64,000 nucleotides of DNA from NCBI RefSeq assembly GCF_003946725.1, contig NZ_RHOY01000017.1, forward strand, positions 1 through 64,000, given 5' to 3'. The notes under the pieces are model-generated. The model saw only the letters and a program-made list of their open reading frames with translations. It was not told the origin of the DNA and searched no databases. Position 1 is the stretch's first letter, and each line of letters begins with the position of its first letter. Positions 1 through 9,606 of the stretch are shown in pieces. A program made the translations under genes and the position numbers. The DNA comes from Agrilactobacillus yilanensis (lineage in GTDB: Bacteria; Bacillota; Bacilli; Lactobacillales; Lactobacillaceae).

Positions 1-2
1 AT

Positions 3-74
3 GCGGAAGTAGTTCAGTGGTAGAACATCACCTTGCCATGGTGGGGGTCGCGGGTTCGAATCCCGTCTTCCGCT
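3..74 (+). tRNA. tRNA-Gly (GCC)
   Basis: A complete cloverleaf can be folded: a seven-base acceptor stem GCGGAAG/CTTCCGC, a TTCGAAT T-loop and an anticodon loop with GCC. A T-run follows directly. The CCA end is not encoded. The copy at 375-446 is identical, including the following T-run. Confidence 0.95.
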
Positions 75-103
75 TTTTTTAAATTTTATGCCTTTTCTAT
101 TTT

Positions 104-189
104 GCCGGGGTGGCGGAACAGGCAGACGCACAGGACTTAAAATCCTGCGGTGAGTGATCACCGTACCGGTTCGATTCCGGTCCTCGGCA
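104..189 (+). tRNA. tRNA-Leu (UAA)
   Basis: Class II tRNA of 86 nt with acceptor stem GCCGGGG/CCTCGGC (one G-U pair), a long variable arm GGTGAGTGATCACC and the anticodon loop CTTAAAA giving UAA. Same strand as the other tRNAs of the cluster. Confidence 0.95.
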
Positions 190-196
190 TTTATAC

Positions 197-270
197 GCAC
201 CCATAGCGCAACTGGATAGAGTGTCTGACTACGAATCAGAAGGTTGTAGGTTCGACTCCTACTGGGTGCA
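197..270 (+). tRNA. tRNA-Arg (ACG)
   Basis: 74-nt cloverleaf with acceptor stem GCACCCA/TGGGTGC and anticodon loop CTACGAA. ACG at position 34-36 would be edited to ICG and read the CGU/CGC/CGA codons that dominate the ribosomal genes nearby. Confidence 0.95.
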
Positions 271-276
271 TTTTAT

Positions 277-350
277 CGGGAAGTAGCTCAGCTTGGTAGA
301 GCACCTGGTTTGGGACCAGGGGGTCGCAGGTTCGAATCCTGTCTTCCCGA
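277..350 (+). tRNA. tRNA-Pro (UGG)
   Basis: 74-nt cloverleaf, acceptor stem CGGGAAG/CTTCCCG, anticodon loop TTTGGGA with UGG. It differs from the second tRNA-Pro at 463 mainly in the anticodon stem-loop and T arm. Confidence 0.95.
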
Positions 351-374
351 TCCAATAAATAATTTAATTAATAT

Positions 375-446
375 GCGGAAGTAGTTCAGTGGTAGAACAT
401 CACCTTGCCATGGTGGGGGTCGCGGGTTCGAATCCCGTCTTCCGCT
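375..446 (+). tRNA. tRNA-Gly (GCC), second copy
   Basis: Identical to the tRNA-Gly at 3-74 over its whole length and into the T-run after it, so the two copies are a recent duplication or are kept alike by gene conversion. Confidence 0.95.
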
Positions 447-462
447 TTTTTTGTGCATTTAC

Positions 463-536
463 CGGGAAATAGCTCAGCTTGGTAGAGCACTACGTTCGGG
501 ACGTAGGGGTCGCAAGTTCAAATCTTGTTTTCCCGA
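463..536 (+). tRNA. tRNA-Pro (CGG)
   Basis: 74-nt cloverleaf with acceptor stem CGGGAAA/TTTCCCG and anticodon loop TTCGGGA giving CGG. It is the last tRNA of the cluster and is followed by a terminator at 566-606. Confidence 0.95.
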
Positions 537-565
537 TTAGGGATCAAAACATAGGCATCATACTT

Positions 566-606
566 AGAGAACGGTCAAAGTTTAACGTTGATCGCTCTCT
601 TTTTTT
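566..606 (+). terminator. Rho-independent terminator after the tRNA cluster
   Basis: Outer stem AGAGA/TCTCT and inner stem GGTCAA/TTGATC (one G-U pair) are followed by a run of T. It would end the tRNA transcript. Confidence 0.75.
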
Positions 607-885
607 GAATGAACTCAGTTTTATAACTTTAATTATTAAGTTAATATCGCTATAATATTCTCAGAATATACTATTTTTAAGTTAAAGACTTGTAATTATT
701 TGAAGTGAATGTATAATTGAATAACTATTAAAAGTAAGTGTTGTTCTTAGGGATAACCAATAACTGATTAATTTCTTTTTTGAAATTAAAATTATATTGA
801 AAGATAATTCGCATATTGTGGATGAATTCGGTATAGTTAATAGTATAGTTGTGAATTAATTTTCTAATGAAAGTGAGGGGTAAAT
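607..885 (+). promoter_or_regulatory. AT-rich clpC upstream region, no gene seen
   Basis: No coding frame of note. A TATAAT hexamer lies at 651-656, and TATAGT-like hexamers lie just before clpC (about 835-850). The usual neighbours ctsR and mcsA-mcsB are absent, and I do not see a full CtsR tandem heptamer operator. The ribosome binding site GTGAGGGG precedes the TTG start of clpC. Confidence 0.4.
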
Positions 886-3387
886 TTGGATAATCTATTT
901 ACGCCCAGTGCTAAAAATGTTTTAGCACTTGCACAGGAGCAAGCAAAGTATTTCCATCATCACGCTGTGGGTACGGAACACTTATTGTTAGCACTTGTTT
1001 TAGAAAATGATGGTGTTGCTGGTAAAACGTTACGTCAACTGACAATTGCGCCAGAAGATGTAAAAGAAGAAATTGAACGTTTTACGGGTTATGGCTCATT
1101 GAACGCCAGTGCGGCCAGTCAAAAGGATACTTACTTACCTTATTCTCCTAAAGCTAAGCAAATTTTGACCTTCGCTGGTGATGAAGCAAAGCGCTTAGGT
1201 GCGATGAAAATTGGCACTGAACATATATTGTTAGGACTATTACACGAAGATGATGTATTGGCGTCTCGAATTATTACGAACTTAGGCTTAAGCTTGTCTA
1301 AGACCCGTCAAGTACTTTTGAAGAAGATGGGGATTTCTGAAGCAACCATTAAACGGCGGACAGCGGCAACTAAACGCAATTCTGATAAGAAGGGCACACC
1401 GACGCTAGATTCATTGGCACGAGATTTGACACAAGCGGCCTCTGAAAATCGAATGGATCCCGTTGTTGGTCGAGAAAAAGAAGTTCGTCGAGTCATTCAA
1501 ATCTTGAGCCGCCGGACAAAGAACAATCCCGTATTGATCGGGGAACCCGGTGTTGGTAAAACAGCGATTGCAGAAGGTTTAGCCCAAAGAATTATTAACC
1601 ATAATGTACCAATTGATATGCAAAATAAACGGCTGATGATGTTGGATATGGGCTCTTTAGTAGCCGGTACAAAATATCGTGGTGAATTTGAAGACCGCTT
1701 GAAAAAAGTAATTGATGAGATTTATCAAGATGGCAATGTTATCTTGTTCATTGATGAATTGCATACTTTAATTGGTGCCGGTGGTGCTGAAGGGGCCATT
1801 GATGCTTCTAATATTTTGAAACCAGCTTTGGCCAGAGGTGAACTCCAATTAATTGGGGCCACAACTCTAGATGAATATCAAAAATATATTGAACGCGATG
1901 CTGCTTTAGAGCGGCGTTTTGCAACAATTACAGTTGATGAACCAACACCTGAAGAAGCTGAAGAGATCTTAAAGGGTCTAAGAAGCCGTTATGAAGAACA
2001 TCATGGTGTTACGATAACGGACGAAGCACTACACGAAGCCGTTGTTTTATCTTCTAGATATATTACCGGTCGTTTCTTACCAGATAAGGCGATTGATTTA
2101 GTCGATGAATCTGCTGCTAAAGTTCGCTTAAATGCGGCTGATAATCTGTCACCAAGCGATCAGTTGCAACAAGAATTGGATGACTTGGTTAGCAAAAAAG
2201 AAAAAGCTATTGAAAATCAAGACTTTGAAAAAGCGGCAAACTATCGTGAAGATGAAATGGCGCTTAAAGAAAAATTGGCTGAGACGAGTGACGATGAATC
2301 TGACGGTGTTCGTAAAGATGTCAAAGTGACTGGTGAAGATGTGGCACAAGTCGTTTCTGAATGGACCGGTGTCCCATTAACGCAAATGCAAAAGAGCGAA
2401 AGCGCTCGTTTAGTGAATCTTGAAAAAGTTTTGCATAAACGCGTTGTTGGTCAAGAAGAGGCAATTTCAGCAATTTCACGGGCGATTCGTCGGGCCCGCA
2501 GTGGCTTGAAGGATCCAAATCGACCAATTGGGTCATTCCTATTCTTAGGGCCAACTGGTGTCGGGAAAACAGAATTAGCTAAAGCTTTAGCCGAAGCTGT
2601 TTTTGGCTCTGAAGATAATATTATTCGAGTAGATATGTCTGAATATCAAGAACAATATACAACTTCACGGCTTATTGGTTCCCCTCCAGGTTATGTCGGC
2701 TATGATGAAGGTGGTCAATTAACCGAAAAAGTTCGGAACAAGCCTTATTCAGTTGTCTTATTTGATGAAGTTGAAAAAGCCCATCCCGATATTTTTAATG
2801 TGCTATTGCAAGTATTAGATGATGGTTATTTGACGGATGCCAAAGGCCGGCGCGTTGACTTCAGAAATACAATTTTGATTTTGACGTCTAACTTAGGTGC
2901 AACCGCACTTCGAGACGAAAAATCAGTCGGTTTTGGTGCCAAGGCTGCTGGACAAGACTACACAGCAATGCGTAGTCGGATTCTGGAAGAAATGAAACGC
3001 TTCTTCCGGCCAGAGTTCTTAAATCGGATCGACGAAACAGTTGTCTTCCATTCTCTAGATAAAGCGGAATTACGGCAAATTGTTAAGATTATGTCTAAGA
3101 CGGTTGTGAAACGCTTGGCAGAACAGACAATTAAAGTAAAAATTACAAACGCAGCGTTGGATGCTGTTGCGGCAGCAGGTTTTGACCCAACTTATGGGGC
3201 ACGGCCAATTCGCCGGGCTATTCAAACGCAGATTGAAGATCGCATCAGTGAATCGTTGTTGACGGGGCAGATTAAGAGTGGCGATAGTATTACCATCGGT
3301 GCTTCTAAAGGTAAAATTACGGTCTCAGTAAAAGAACCTAAAGCTGAAGACAATAATTCTGAAGATGTGGATAAAGTGAAATCTTAA
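886..3387 (+). CDS. clpC: ATP-dependent Clp protease ATPase subunit ClpC
   Basis: Cytosolic AAA+ unfoldase that feeds substrates to ClpP. The 833-residue protein has the two N-terminal Clp repeats (residues about 3-145), a first AAA+ module with Walker A GEPGVGKT near residue 219, a UVR-type coiled middle region with NQDFEKAA around residue 440, and a second AAA+ module with GPTGVGKT near residue 555, followed by the ClpB-D2-like small domain. The middle UVR segment and overall length distinguish ClpC from ClpB and ClpE. Translation starts at TTG behind GTGAGGGG. It stands alone, without ctsR or mcsAB in front, unlike the classical Bacillus operon. A terminator follows. Confidence 0.95.
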   Translation: MDNLFTPSAKNVLALAQEQAKYFHHHAVGTEHLLLALVLENDGVAGKTLRQLTIAPEDVKEEIERFTGYGSLNASAASQKDTYLPYSPKAKQILTFAGDEAKRLGAMKIGTEHILLGLLHEDDVLASRIITNLGLSLSKTRQVLLKKMGISEATIKRRTAATKRNSDKKGTPTLDSLARDLTQAASENRMDPVVGREKEVRRVIQILSRRTKNNPVLIGEPGVGKTAIAEGLAQRIINHNVPIDMQNKRLMMLDMGSLVAGTKYRGEFEDRLKKVIDEIYQDGNVILFIDELHTLIGAGGAEGAIDASNILKPALARGELQLIGATTLDEYQKYIERDAALERRFATITVDEPTPEEAEEILKGLRSRYEEHHGVTITDEALHEAVVLSSRYITGRFLPDKAIDLVDESAAKVRLNAADNLSPSDQLQQELDDLVSKKEKAIENQDFEKAANYREDEMALKEKLAETSDDESDGVRKDVKVTGEDVAQVVSEWTGVPLTQMQKSESARLVNLEKVLHKRVVGQEEAISAISRAIRRARSGLKDPNRPIGSFLFLGPTGVGKTELAKALAEAVFGSEDNIIRVDMSEYQEQYTTSRLIGSPPGYVGYDEGGQLTEKVRNKPYSVVLFDEVEKAHPDIFNVLLQVLDDGYLTDAKGRRVDFRNTILILTSNLGATALRDEKSVGFGAKAAGQDYTAMRSRILEEMKRFFRPEFLNRIDETVVFHSLDKAELRQIVKIMSKTVVKRLAEQTIKVKITNAALDAVAAAGFDPTYGARPIRRAIQTQIEDRISESLLTGQIKSGDSITIGASKGKITVSVKEPKAEDNNSEDVDKVKS

Positions 3388-3403
3388 AATACAATCTATT
3401 ATA

Positions 3404-3452
3404 AACAGCACCTGTGAATAAAATTTGATTTTATTCCGGGGCTGTTTTTTTA
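3404..3452 (+). terminator. Terminator after clpC
   Basis: Long hairpin pairing AACAGC with GCTGTT and GAATAAAAT with ATTTTATTC, followed by a T-run. Confidence 0.85.
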
Positions 3453-3487
3453 GGTATTTCCCTATTTTTTAATAAGAAATCGTGTTA

Positions 3488-3519
3488 TTGTGGATAAGAT
3501 GTGTTAATTTTAGTATAAA
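3488..3519 (+). promoter_or_regulatory. Promoter of the U32 peptidase pair
   Basis: TTGTGG at 3488-3493 and TAGTAT at 3511-3516 are spaced by 17 nt, with an overlapping TATAAA. An AGGAGT ribosome binding site and the ATG at 3543 follow. Confidence 0.55.
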
Positions 3520-3542
3520 ATTCAATTAGGAGTCCTTAGTTT

Positions 3543-4466
3543 ATGATAGAACTTATTGCGAGCCCAGCTTCATTGCAACAAGCAACAGCACTGATGCAGG
3601 CTGGTATTGATACCATATATGCCGGGGAAGATTATTTCGGACTGCGCTTACCCCATAGTTTTGAGCGTTCAGAACTCACTGAACTGATTCAACTTGTCCA
3701 CAGTCAAAACAAAAAAATAGTGGTTGCTGTCAATGCTATTTTCCACAACGATCGAATTGTAAATGTGCAAAACTATTTAGAGTTCTTAGCTGCTGAAAAA
3801 GTAGATCGGGTGACGATTGGTGATCCCGGGGCAATCCGGATTTTACAAAAGAATCAAATCGCTTTAGATTATTGGTATGATAGCGCTGATCTTGTAACTA
3901 ATGCCAGACAGGTTAACTTTTGGCATCAGCACGGTGCAGCCGGTGCGGTGATTGCTAATGAGGTGCCTTATCAGGAATTACAGCAATTAGTACCAAATTT
4001 GAAGGCACCAATTCAATTATTAGTTTACGGTGCGGCAGCCATTCATCAATCCGGTCGGCCATTATTGACCAACTATTTTAATTTTGTTCAGGCGCATCAA
4101 GATAAATTGGATCGGGAAAAGGGGCTGTTTATTTCAGAGCCTCGTAAACCGGAGAGCCATTATGCCATTTATGAAGATATTAATGGTACCCATGTTTTTG
4201 CCAATAATGATGTGGATTTAATGCCAAGAATTTTGAAAGTTGCGCAATTACCAATTAATCATTGGTTCTTAGATGGCTTGTATGCGGACGAAACTGGTTT
4301 TGTAACGATCGCTAAAGCGTTTGATACCGCACGAACAAGCTTTGAACAAGGCCAGCTTACGGCGGCGCAATGTTTGCAGTTAGATGAACTTGTCCAACAA
4401 AATCAACCGGCAAATCGGGCAGTAGATACAGGATTCTTTGATATTGATCCTGATGACGTGAAATAA
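3543..4466 (+). CDS. trhP1: U32 family protein, TrhP1/YrrN-like
   Basis: A 307-residue member of the U32 (collagenase-like) family and first gene of a pair with the one at 4479. In Bacillus subtilis the corresponding pair (yrrN-yrrO, trhP1-trhP2) is needed for prephenate-dependent 5-hydroxyuridine formation at the wobble position of tRNAs; assigning that role here rests on the paired order and sizes. The segment equivalent to the cysteine-rich U32 signature reads YGAAAIHQSGR, so the cysteines of its partner are missing, as expected for the shorter, probably non-catalytic subunit. The N-terminus starts a TIM-barrel-like alternation (IELIASPASL). A 12-nt gap separates it from its partner. Confidence 0.75.
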   Translation: MIELIASPASLQQATALMQAGIDTIYAGEDYFGLRLPHSFERSELTELIQLVHSQNKKIVVAVNAIFHNDRIVNVQNYLEFLAAEKVDRVTIGDPGAIRILQKNQIALDYWYDSADLVTNARQVNFWHQHGAAGAVIANEVPYQELQQLVPNLKAPIQLLVYGAAAIHQSGRPLLTNYFNFVQAHQDKLDREKGLFISEPRKPESHYAIYEDINGTHVFANNDVDLMPRILKVAQLPINHWFLDGLYADETGFVTIAKAFDTARTSFEQGQLTAAQCLQLDELVQQNQPANRAVDTGFFDIDPDDVK

Positions 4467-4478
4467 TGAGGTGTTTAC

Positions 4479-5741
4479 ATGATAGAAAATAAACCAGAAG
4501 TTCTAGCACCTGCTGGAACAATGGAAAAGTTAAAAGTCGCAATTGATTATGGTGCCGATGCCGTTTATATCGGCGGCGATGCGTATGGTTTGCGATCTAG
4601 AGCCGGAAATTTTTCTTTTGAAGAAATGGCTGAGGGCGCAACTTATGCCCATGCTCACCACGCAAAAGTTTATGTTGCCGCTAATATTGTGGCCCATGAA
4701 GGCAATTTAGAAGGTGCTGGCGCTTATTTCAGAGAAGTTCGGGATAATGGCATTGATGCGGTGATTGTATCAGATCCGTCATTAATCGAAATTGCAATTA
4801 CCCAGGCGCCTGGCTTAGCGGTGCATCTATCCACACAAGCTTCAGCAACGAATTGGGAAACTTTAAACTTCTGGAAAGATGAAGGCTTGGAGCGTATTGT
4901 CTTGGCTCGAGAAGTGGGTTTAGCTGAAATTAAAGAGATCAGAAAGCATACAGATATTCAAATTGAAGCCTTTGTCCATGGCGCAATGTGTATCGGGTAC
5001 TCTGGGCGTTGCGTTTTATCCAATCATATGGGCTTACGGGATGCTAATCGTGGCGGTTGTGCGCAAAATTGCCGTTGGCGCTATGATCTGTTTGAAATGC
5101 CAACTTTAGGTGAGAAACAAACGACCCTGGGCAAAAATCAAGATGGTGAAATTGAAGATTTCTCAATGAGTGCGGTAGATATGTCAATGATTGAGCACAT
5201 TCCGGAACTAATTGACGCTGGGGTAAATAGTCTTAAAATTGAAGGCCGGATGAAGACAGTGCATTATGTTTCAACTGTTGCTAATGTTTATCATAAAGCG
5301 GTGGCAGATTACTGTGCGGATCCGGTAAACTATCAAATGGATCCAGAATTGGTGGACGAATTGTGGAAAGTGGCACAACGGGAAATGTCCACTGGTTTTT
5401 ACTTTGGGACACCAACAGAAGATGACGAGTTATTTGGTCCAAGACGGCAACAGCCGCATTATAAATTTATCGGCCAAGTGTTAAGCTATGATCGTGATCA
5501 ACAGATTGTAACAGTACAGCAACGTAATAACTTTGGTATTGGCGATAAAATTGAATTTTATGGGCCTAACTTTACGCACTATCGGCAAACGGTGACAGAT
5601 TTAACGGATGAATGGCATCACGATATTCAACGGGCACCCCATGCAATGCAGACAGTCCATTTCCATTGCCCTTATCCCGTACATCCGGGGGACTTCATCC
5701 GAGCTAAGGAAGTAAAGGCTAATGTTAAAGTGACGAATTAA
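4479..5741 (+). CDS. trhP2: U32 family protein, TrhP2/YrrO-like
   Basis: This 420-residue protein carries the U32 signature EAFVHGAMCIGYSGRC (about residues 166-181) followed by the further cysteines of GGCAQNC, which in this family are thought to bind an iron-sulfur cluster. Residues 1-330 look like the TIM-barrel core and the last 90 residues form the small C-terminal beta domain seen in long U32 proteins. It is the likely catalytic partner of the preceding gene in tRNA U34 hydroxylation (inference from the Bacillus trhP1-trhP2 pair). Older annotation would call it a collagenase-like protease. The start at ATG follows GAGGTG. Confidence 0.8.
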   Translation: MIENKPEVLAPAGTMEKLKVAIDYGADAVYIGGDAYGLRSRAGNFSFEEMAEGATYAHAHHAKVYVAANIVAHEGNLEGAGAYFREVRDNGIDAVIVSDPSLIEIAITQAPGLAVHLSTQASATNWETLNFWKDEGLERIVLAREVGLAEIKEIRKHTDIQIEAFVHGAMCIGYSGRCVLSNHMGLRDANRGGCAQNCRWRYDLFEMPTLGEKQTTLGKNQDGEIEDFSMSAVDMSMIEHIPELIDAGVNSLKIEGRMKTVHYVSTVANVYHKAVADYCADPVNYQMDPELVDELWKVAQREMSTGFYFGTPTEDDELFGPRRQQPHYKFIGQVLSYDRDQQIVTVQQRNNFGIGDKIEFYGPNFTHYRQTVTDLTDEWHHDIQRAPHAMQTVHFHCPYPVHPGDFIRAKEVKANVKVTN

Positions 5742-5745
5742 GCAT

Positions 5746-5774
5746 TTGACATTGTAAAGAAATAATTATATACT
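5746..5774 (+). promoter_or_regulatory. Promoter of rpoB-rpoC
   Basis: A consensus TTGACA and a TATACT are separated by exactly 17 nt. About 180 nt of untranslated AT-rich leader with several T-runs follows before rpoB; no conserved leader fold was recognised in it. Confidence 0.85.
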
Positions 5775-5985
5775 ATTATCTGATTTATATAACTGTGGTA
5801 GGTAAGCAAAGGCTGCTGTGATCTATTGTCCATAGCGGTCTTCATATAAAAACAAAAATAGTTAAAAGGTTTTAGCTGTTTTTGGTTTTTTTTTGCTCAA
5901 AAACCGTTATTTTTTATTTTCTTAAACAAATCTTAATAATTTAACAAAATAGCGGGCCATGAACTTCGAAGAAAGGGTGAATGAT

Positions 5986-8900
5986 TTGGCAGAACACTTA
6001 GTAAATTACGGCAAACACCGCACGCGTAGAAGCTTCGCACGAATTAAAGAAGTTTTGGAATTGCCAAATTTGATTGAAATTCAAACGAATTCCTATCAAT
6101 GGTTTTTAGATGAAGGTTTGCGTGAGATGTTTGACGACATCATGCCAATCGATGACTTTGCAGGTAACTTATCACTAGAATTTGTAGACTATCAACTTTT
6201 GGAACCTAAATATACGGTGGAGGAAGCACGTCAGCATGACGCCAACTACTCTGCACCGTTACATGTCACCTTAAAATTAACGAACCATGAAACTGGTGAA
6301 ATTAAGACACAAGATGTTTTCTTTGGGGACTTCCCATTGATGACGGAACAAGGGACATTTATTATCAACGGGGCTGAACGGGTTATCGTCTCACAATTAG
6401 TACGTTCACCTGGGGTTTACTTCAATTCTGAAATTGATAAAAATAGCCGGACAATGTACGGTACAACTGTGATCCCTAACCGAGGGGCTTGGCTAGAATA
6501 TGAAACGGACGCAAAGCGGATTTCTTACGTTCGTATTGATCGGACACGTAAGATTCCAATGAGTGAATTAATCCGTGCCTTAGGTTTTGGTTCAGATTCT
6601 GAAATCATTGATATTTTTGGTGAAAATGAATCTTTAATGCTGACTTTGGAAAAAGATGTTCATAAAAATAATGAAGATTCTAGAACTGAAGAAGCCTTAA
6701 AAGATATTTACGAACGTCTTCGCCCTGGCGAACCAAAGACTGCGGATAGTTCACGGTCCTTGCTATATGCGCGTTTCTTCGATCCAAAGCGCTATGATTT
6801 AGCGTCAGTTGGTCGTTATAAGATCAATAAGAAATTAAATTTAAAAACACGCTTAATGGGTCAAGTGCTTGCTGAAACTTTGGCTGATCCAGATACTGGT
6901 GAAATAATTGCCCAAAAGGGTGACGAAATTGATCGCCAAGTAATGGATAAATTAAGTGATTATTTAGAACGGGACGATTTCAAAACTTATACTTTCCAAG
7001 CTAATGATGAAGGTGTTTTGACAGATCCTGTAATATTACAAATTATTAAAGTTTATTCTAAAAAGAATTTGGATCAAGTTGTCAATGTTATTGGTAACGG
7101 CCACATTGATCCAAAAGTGAAACATATTATTCCGGCTGATATTTTGGCATCTATGAATTACTTCTTTAATTTACAAGAAGGTATCGGTTCTACGGATGAT
7201 ATCGATCACTTAGGTAATCGTCGGATTCGTTCTGTCGGTGAATTATTGCAGAATCAATTTAGAATTGGTCTTTCTAGAATGGAACGGGTTGTCCGTGAAA
7301 GAATGTCTATTCAAGATACTTCTACAGTAACACCGCAACAATTGATTAATATCAGACCTGTTGTTGCTTCAATTAAGGAATTCTTCGGATCTTCTCAATT
7401 GTCTCAATTCATGGATCAAACCAATCCGTTAGGTGAATTGACCCATAAACGGCGTCTATCTGCCTTAGGCCCTGGTGGTTTGACACGGGATCGTGCCGGT
7501 TATGAAGTCCGGGACGTGCATTATACCCATTATGGTCGGATGTGCCCAATTGAAACCCCTGAAGGCCCTAATATTGGGTTAATTAACAGTTTGGCCAGTT
7601 ATGCCGTTGTCAATAAGTATGGTTTCATTGAAACCCCTTATCGACGGGTTTCTTGGACAGACCATAAAGTAACGGACAAAATCGACTATTTAACGGCCGA
7701 TGAAGAAGATGCTTACATCGTTGCCCAAGCCAACTCACCATTAAATGATGATGGTAGTTTCCAAGATCAACGTGTGTTAGCACGTTACAAAGATGACAAC
7801 ATTGAAACAACACCAGAACGTGTGGATTACATGGACGTTTCACCAAAACAAGTAGTTGCCGTGGCAACCGCATGTATTCCTTTCTTGGAAAACGATGACT
7901 CCAACCGGGCCTTGATGGGTGCAAATATGCAACGTCAAGCCGTTCCATTGGTTAATCCACATGCCCCACTTGTTGGGACTGGGATGGAATATGTCGCTGC
8001 CCATGATTCTGGGACAGCAATGTTAGCTAAAGAACCTGGTACTGTTGAATATGTTGATGCTAAAACAATTCGTATTCGTCGGGATGACAGCTCTGTTGAT
8101 GATTATAGATTAATGAAGTTCCGTCGTTCTAACGGTGGTAAGAGTTATAACCAACGGCCAATCGTCAAGGCTGGCGATCGGGTGGACAAGAGCGAGATTA
8201 TCGCAGATGGTCCATCTATGGAAAATGGGGAATTAGCTTTAGGCCAAAACCCATTGATTGCCTTCATGACTTGGAATATGTATAACTTTGAAGATGCGAT
8301 CGTTTTATCTGAACGTTTAGTTAAAGAAGATGTCTATACTTCAATCCATATTGAAGAATACGAATCTGAAGCACGAGACACTAAATTAGGCCCTGAAGAA
8401 ATCACCCGTGAAATTCCTAACGTTGGTGAAGATGCATTGAAGAACTTAGACGAATTTGGGATTATCCGAATTGGTGCTGAAGTTCGGGACGGCGATATTT
8501 TAGTTGGTAAAGTAACACCTAAAGGGGTTACTGAATTATCTGCTGAAGAACGTCTATTGCATGCCATTTTTGGTGAAAAAGCCCGTGAAGTTCGAGATAC
8601 TTCATTACGTGTGCCTCATGGTGGCGGCGGGATCATTCAAGATGTTAAAATCTTTACCCGTGAAGCTGGGGATGAATTATCACCTGGTGTCAATATGATG
8701 GTTCGGGTTTACATCACGCAAAAACGTAAAATTCAAGTCGGCGATAAAATGGCCGGTCGTCACGGGAATAAAGGGACGGTTTCAATCGTTGTTCCTGAAG
8801 AAGACATGCCATTCTTACCTGATGGGACACCGGTTGATATCCTATTGAACCCAATGGGCGTACCATCACGGATGAACATTGGTCAAGTCTTGGAATTGCA

Positions 8901-9573
8901 TTTAGGCATGGCTGCTAGAAACTTAGGCATTCATGTATCAACACCTGTCTTTGATGGTGCCCGTGAAGATGATTTGTGGCGGACTGTTAAAGAAGCAGGG
9001 ATGGCTTCTGATGGTAAGACCATTCTTTATGACGGTCGTACCGGGGAACCATTTGATAACCGTGTCTCAGTTGGGGTCATGTATTACATGAAATTAGCCC
9101 ATATGGTTGATGACAAGTTGCATGCACGTTCTATCGGCCCATACTCATTAGTAACGCAACAGCCTTTAGGTGGTAAAGCACAATTTGGGGGCCAGCGTTT
9201 TGGTGAAATGGAAGTTTGGGCACTTGAAGCTTATGGGGCAGCTTATACCCTTCAAGAAATCTTAACTTATAAGTCAGATGACGTTGTGGGTCGGGTTAAG
9301 ACCTATGAAGCGATCGTTAAAGGCGAGCCAATTCCAAAACCAGGCGTACCGGAATCCTTCCGAGTTTTAGTTAAGGAATTACAATCTTTAGGCTTAGATA
9401 TGAAAGTGTTAGATGCAGACAAAGCTGAAATCGAACTTCGGGATATGGATGACGAAGACGATGATGTTTCCAATGTGGATGCATTGACAAAATACGCTAA
9501 AGAACAAGAAGAAAAGAAAGCTAAGGAAGAAGCTGCTAAAGCGGCTGCCAAGGCGGATAACGACCAAAAGTAA
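5986..9573 (+). CDS. rpoB: DNA-directed RNA polymerase subunit beta
   Basis: Beta subunit of RNA polymerase, 1195 residues from the TTG at 5986. The frame is open from an ATG at 5959, but GAAAGGG lies 8-9 nt before the TTG and the protein then begins [11 protein letters not shown], as in other lactobacilli. The rifampicin-pocket segment is present ([15 protein letters not shown], then [12 protein letters not shown]). The C-terminus is an acidic and lysine/alanine-rich tail typical of lactic acid bacteria. rpoC follows after a 33-nt gap, and both are read from the promoter at 5746. Confidence 0.97.
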   Translation: MAEHLVNYGKHRTRRSFARIKEVLELPNLIEIQTNSYQWFLDEGLREMFDDIMPIDDFAGNLSLEFVDYQLLEPKYTVEEARQHDANYSAPLHVTLKLTNHETGEIKTQDVFFGDFPLMTEQGTFIINGAERVIVSQLVRSPGVYFNSEIDKNSRTMYGTTVIPNRGAWLEYETDAKRISYVRIDRTRKIPMSELIRALGFGSDSEIIDIFGENESLMLTLEKDVHKNNEDSRTEEALKDIYERLRPGEPKTADSSRSLLYARFFDPKRYDLASVGRYKINKKLNLKTRLMGQVLAETLADPDTGEIIAQKGDEIDRQVMDKLSDYLERDDFKTYTFQANDEGVLTDPVILQIIKVYSKKNLDQVVNVIGNGHIDPKVKHIIPADILASMNYFFNLQEGIGSTDDIDHLGNRRIRSVGELLQNQFRIGLSRMERVVRERMSIQDTSTVTPQQLINIRPVVASIKEFFGSSQLSQFMDQTNPLGELTHKRRLSALGPGGLTRDRAGYEVRDVHYTHYGRMCPIETPEGPNIGLINSLASYAVVNKYGFIETPYRRVSWTDHKVTDKIDYLTADEEDAYIVAQANSPLNDDGSFQDQRVLARYKDDNIETTPERVDYMDVSPKQVVAVATACIPFLENDDSNRALMGANMQRQAVPLVNPHAPLVGTGMEYVAAHDSGTAMLAKEPGTVEYVDAKTIRIRRDDSSVDDYRLMKFRRSNGGKSYNQRPIVKAGDRVDKSEIIADGPSMENGELALGQNPLIAFMTWNMYNFEDAIVLSERLVKEDVYTSIHIEEYESEARDTKLGPEEITREIPNVGEDALKNLDEFGIIRIGAEVRDGDILVGKVTPKGVTELSAEERLLHAIFGEKAREVRDTSLRVPHGGGGIIQDVKIFTREAGDELSPGVNMMVRVYITQKRKIQVGDKMAGRHGNKGTVSIVVPEEDMPFLPDGTPVDILLNPMGVPSRMNIGQVLELHLGMAARNLGIHVSTPVFDGAREDDLWRTVKEAGMASDGKTILYDGRTGEPFDNRVSVGVMYYMKLAHMVDDKLHARSIGPYSLVTQQPLGGKAQFGGQRFGEMEVWALEAYGAAYTLQEILTYKSDDVVGRVKTYEAIVKGEPIPKPGVPESFRVLVKELQSLGLDMKVLDADKAEIELRDMDDEDDDVSNVDALTKYAKEQEEKKAKEEAAKAAAKADNDQK

Positions 9574-9606
9574 AAAACACCGTCAAATAAATTAGGAGGT
9601 CGGCCA

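Noticed and set aside
3488-3497. DnaA-box-like TTGTGGATAA upstream of the U32 genes, with a similar TTGTGGATGA near 816
   Set aside because: Single isolated copies with no cluster, no dnaA/dnaN and no AT-rich unwinding array; the 3488 copy is well placed as a -35 box.
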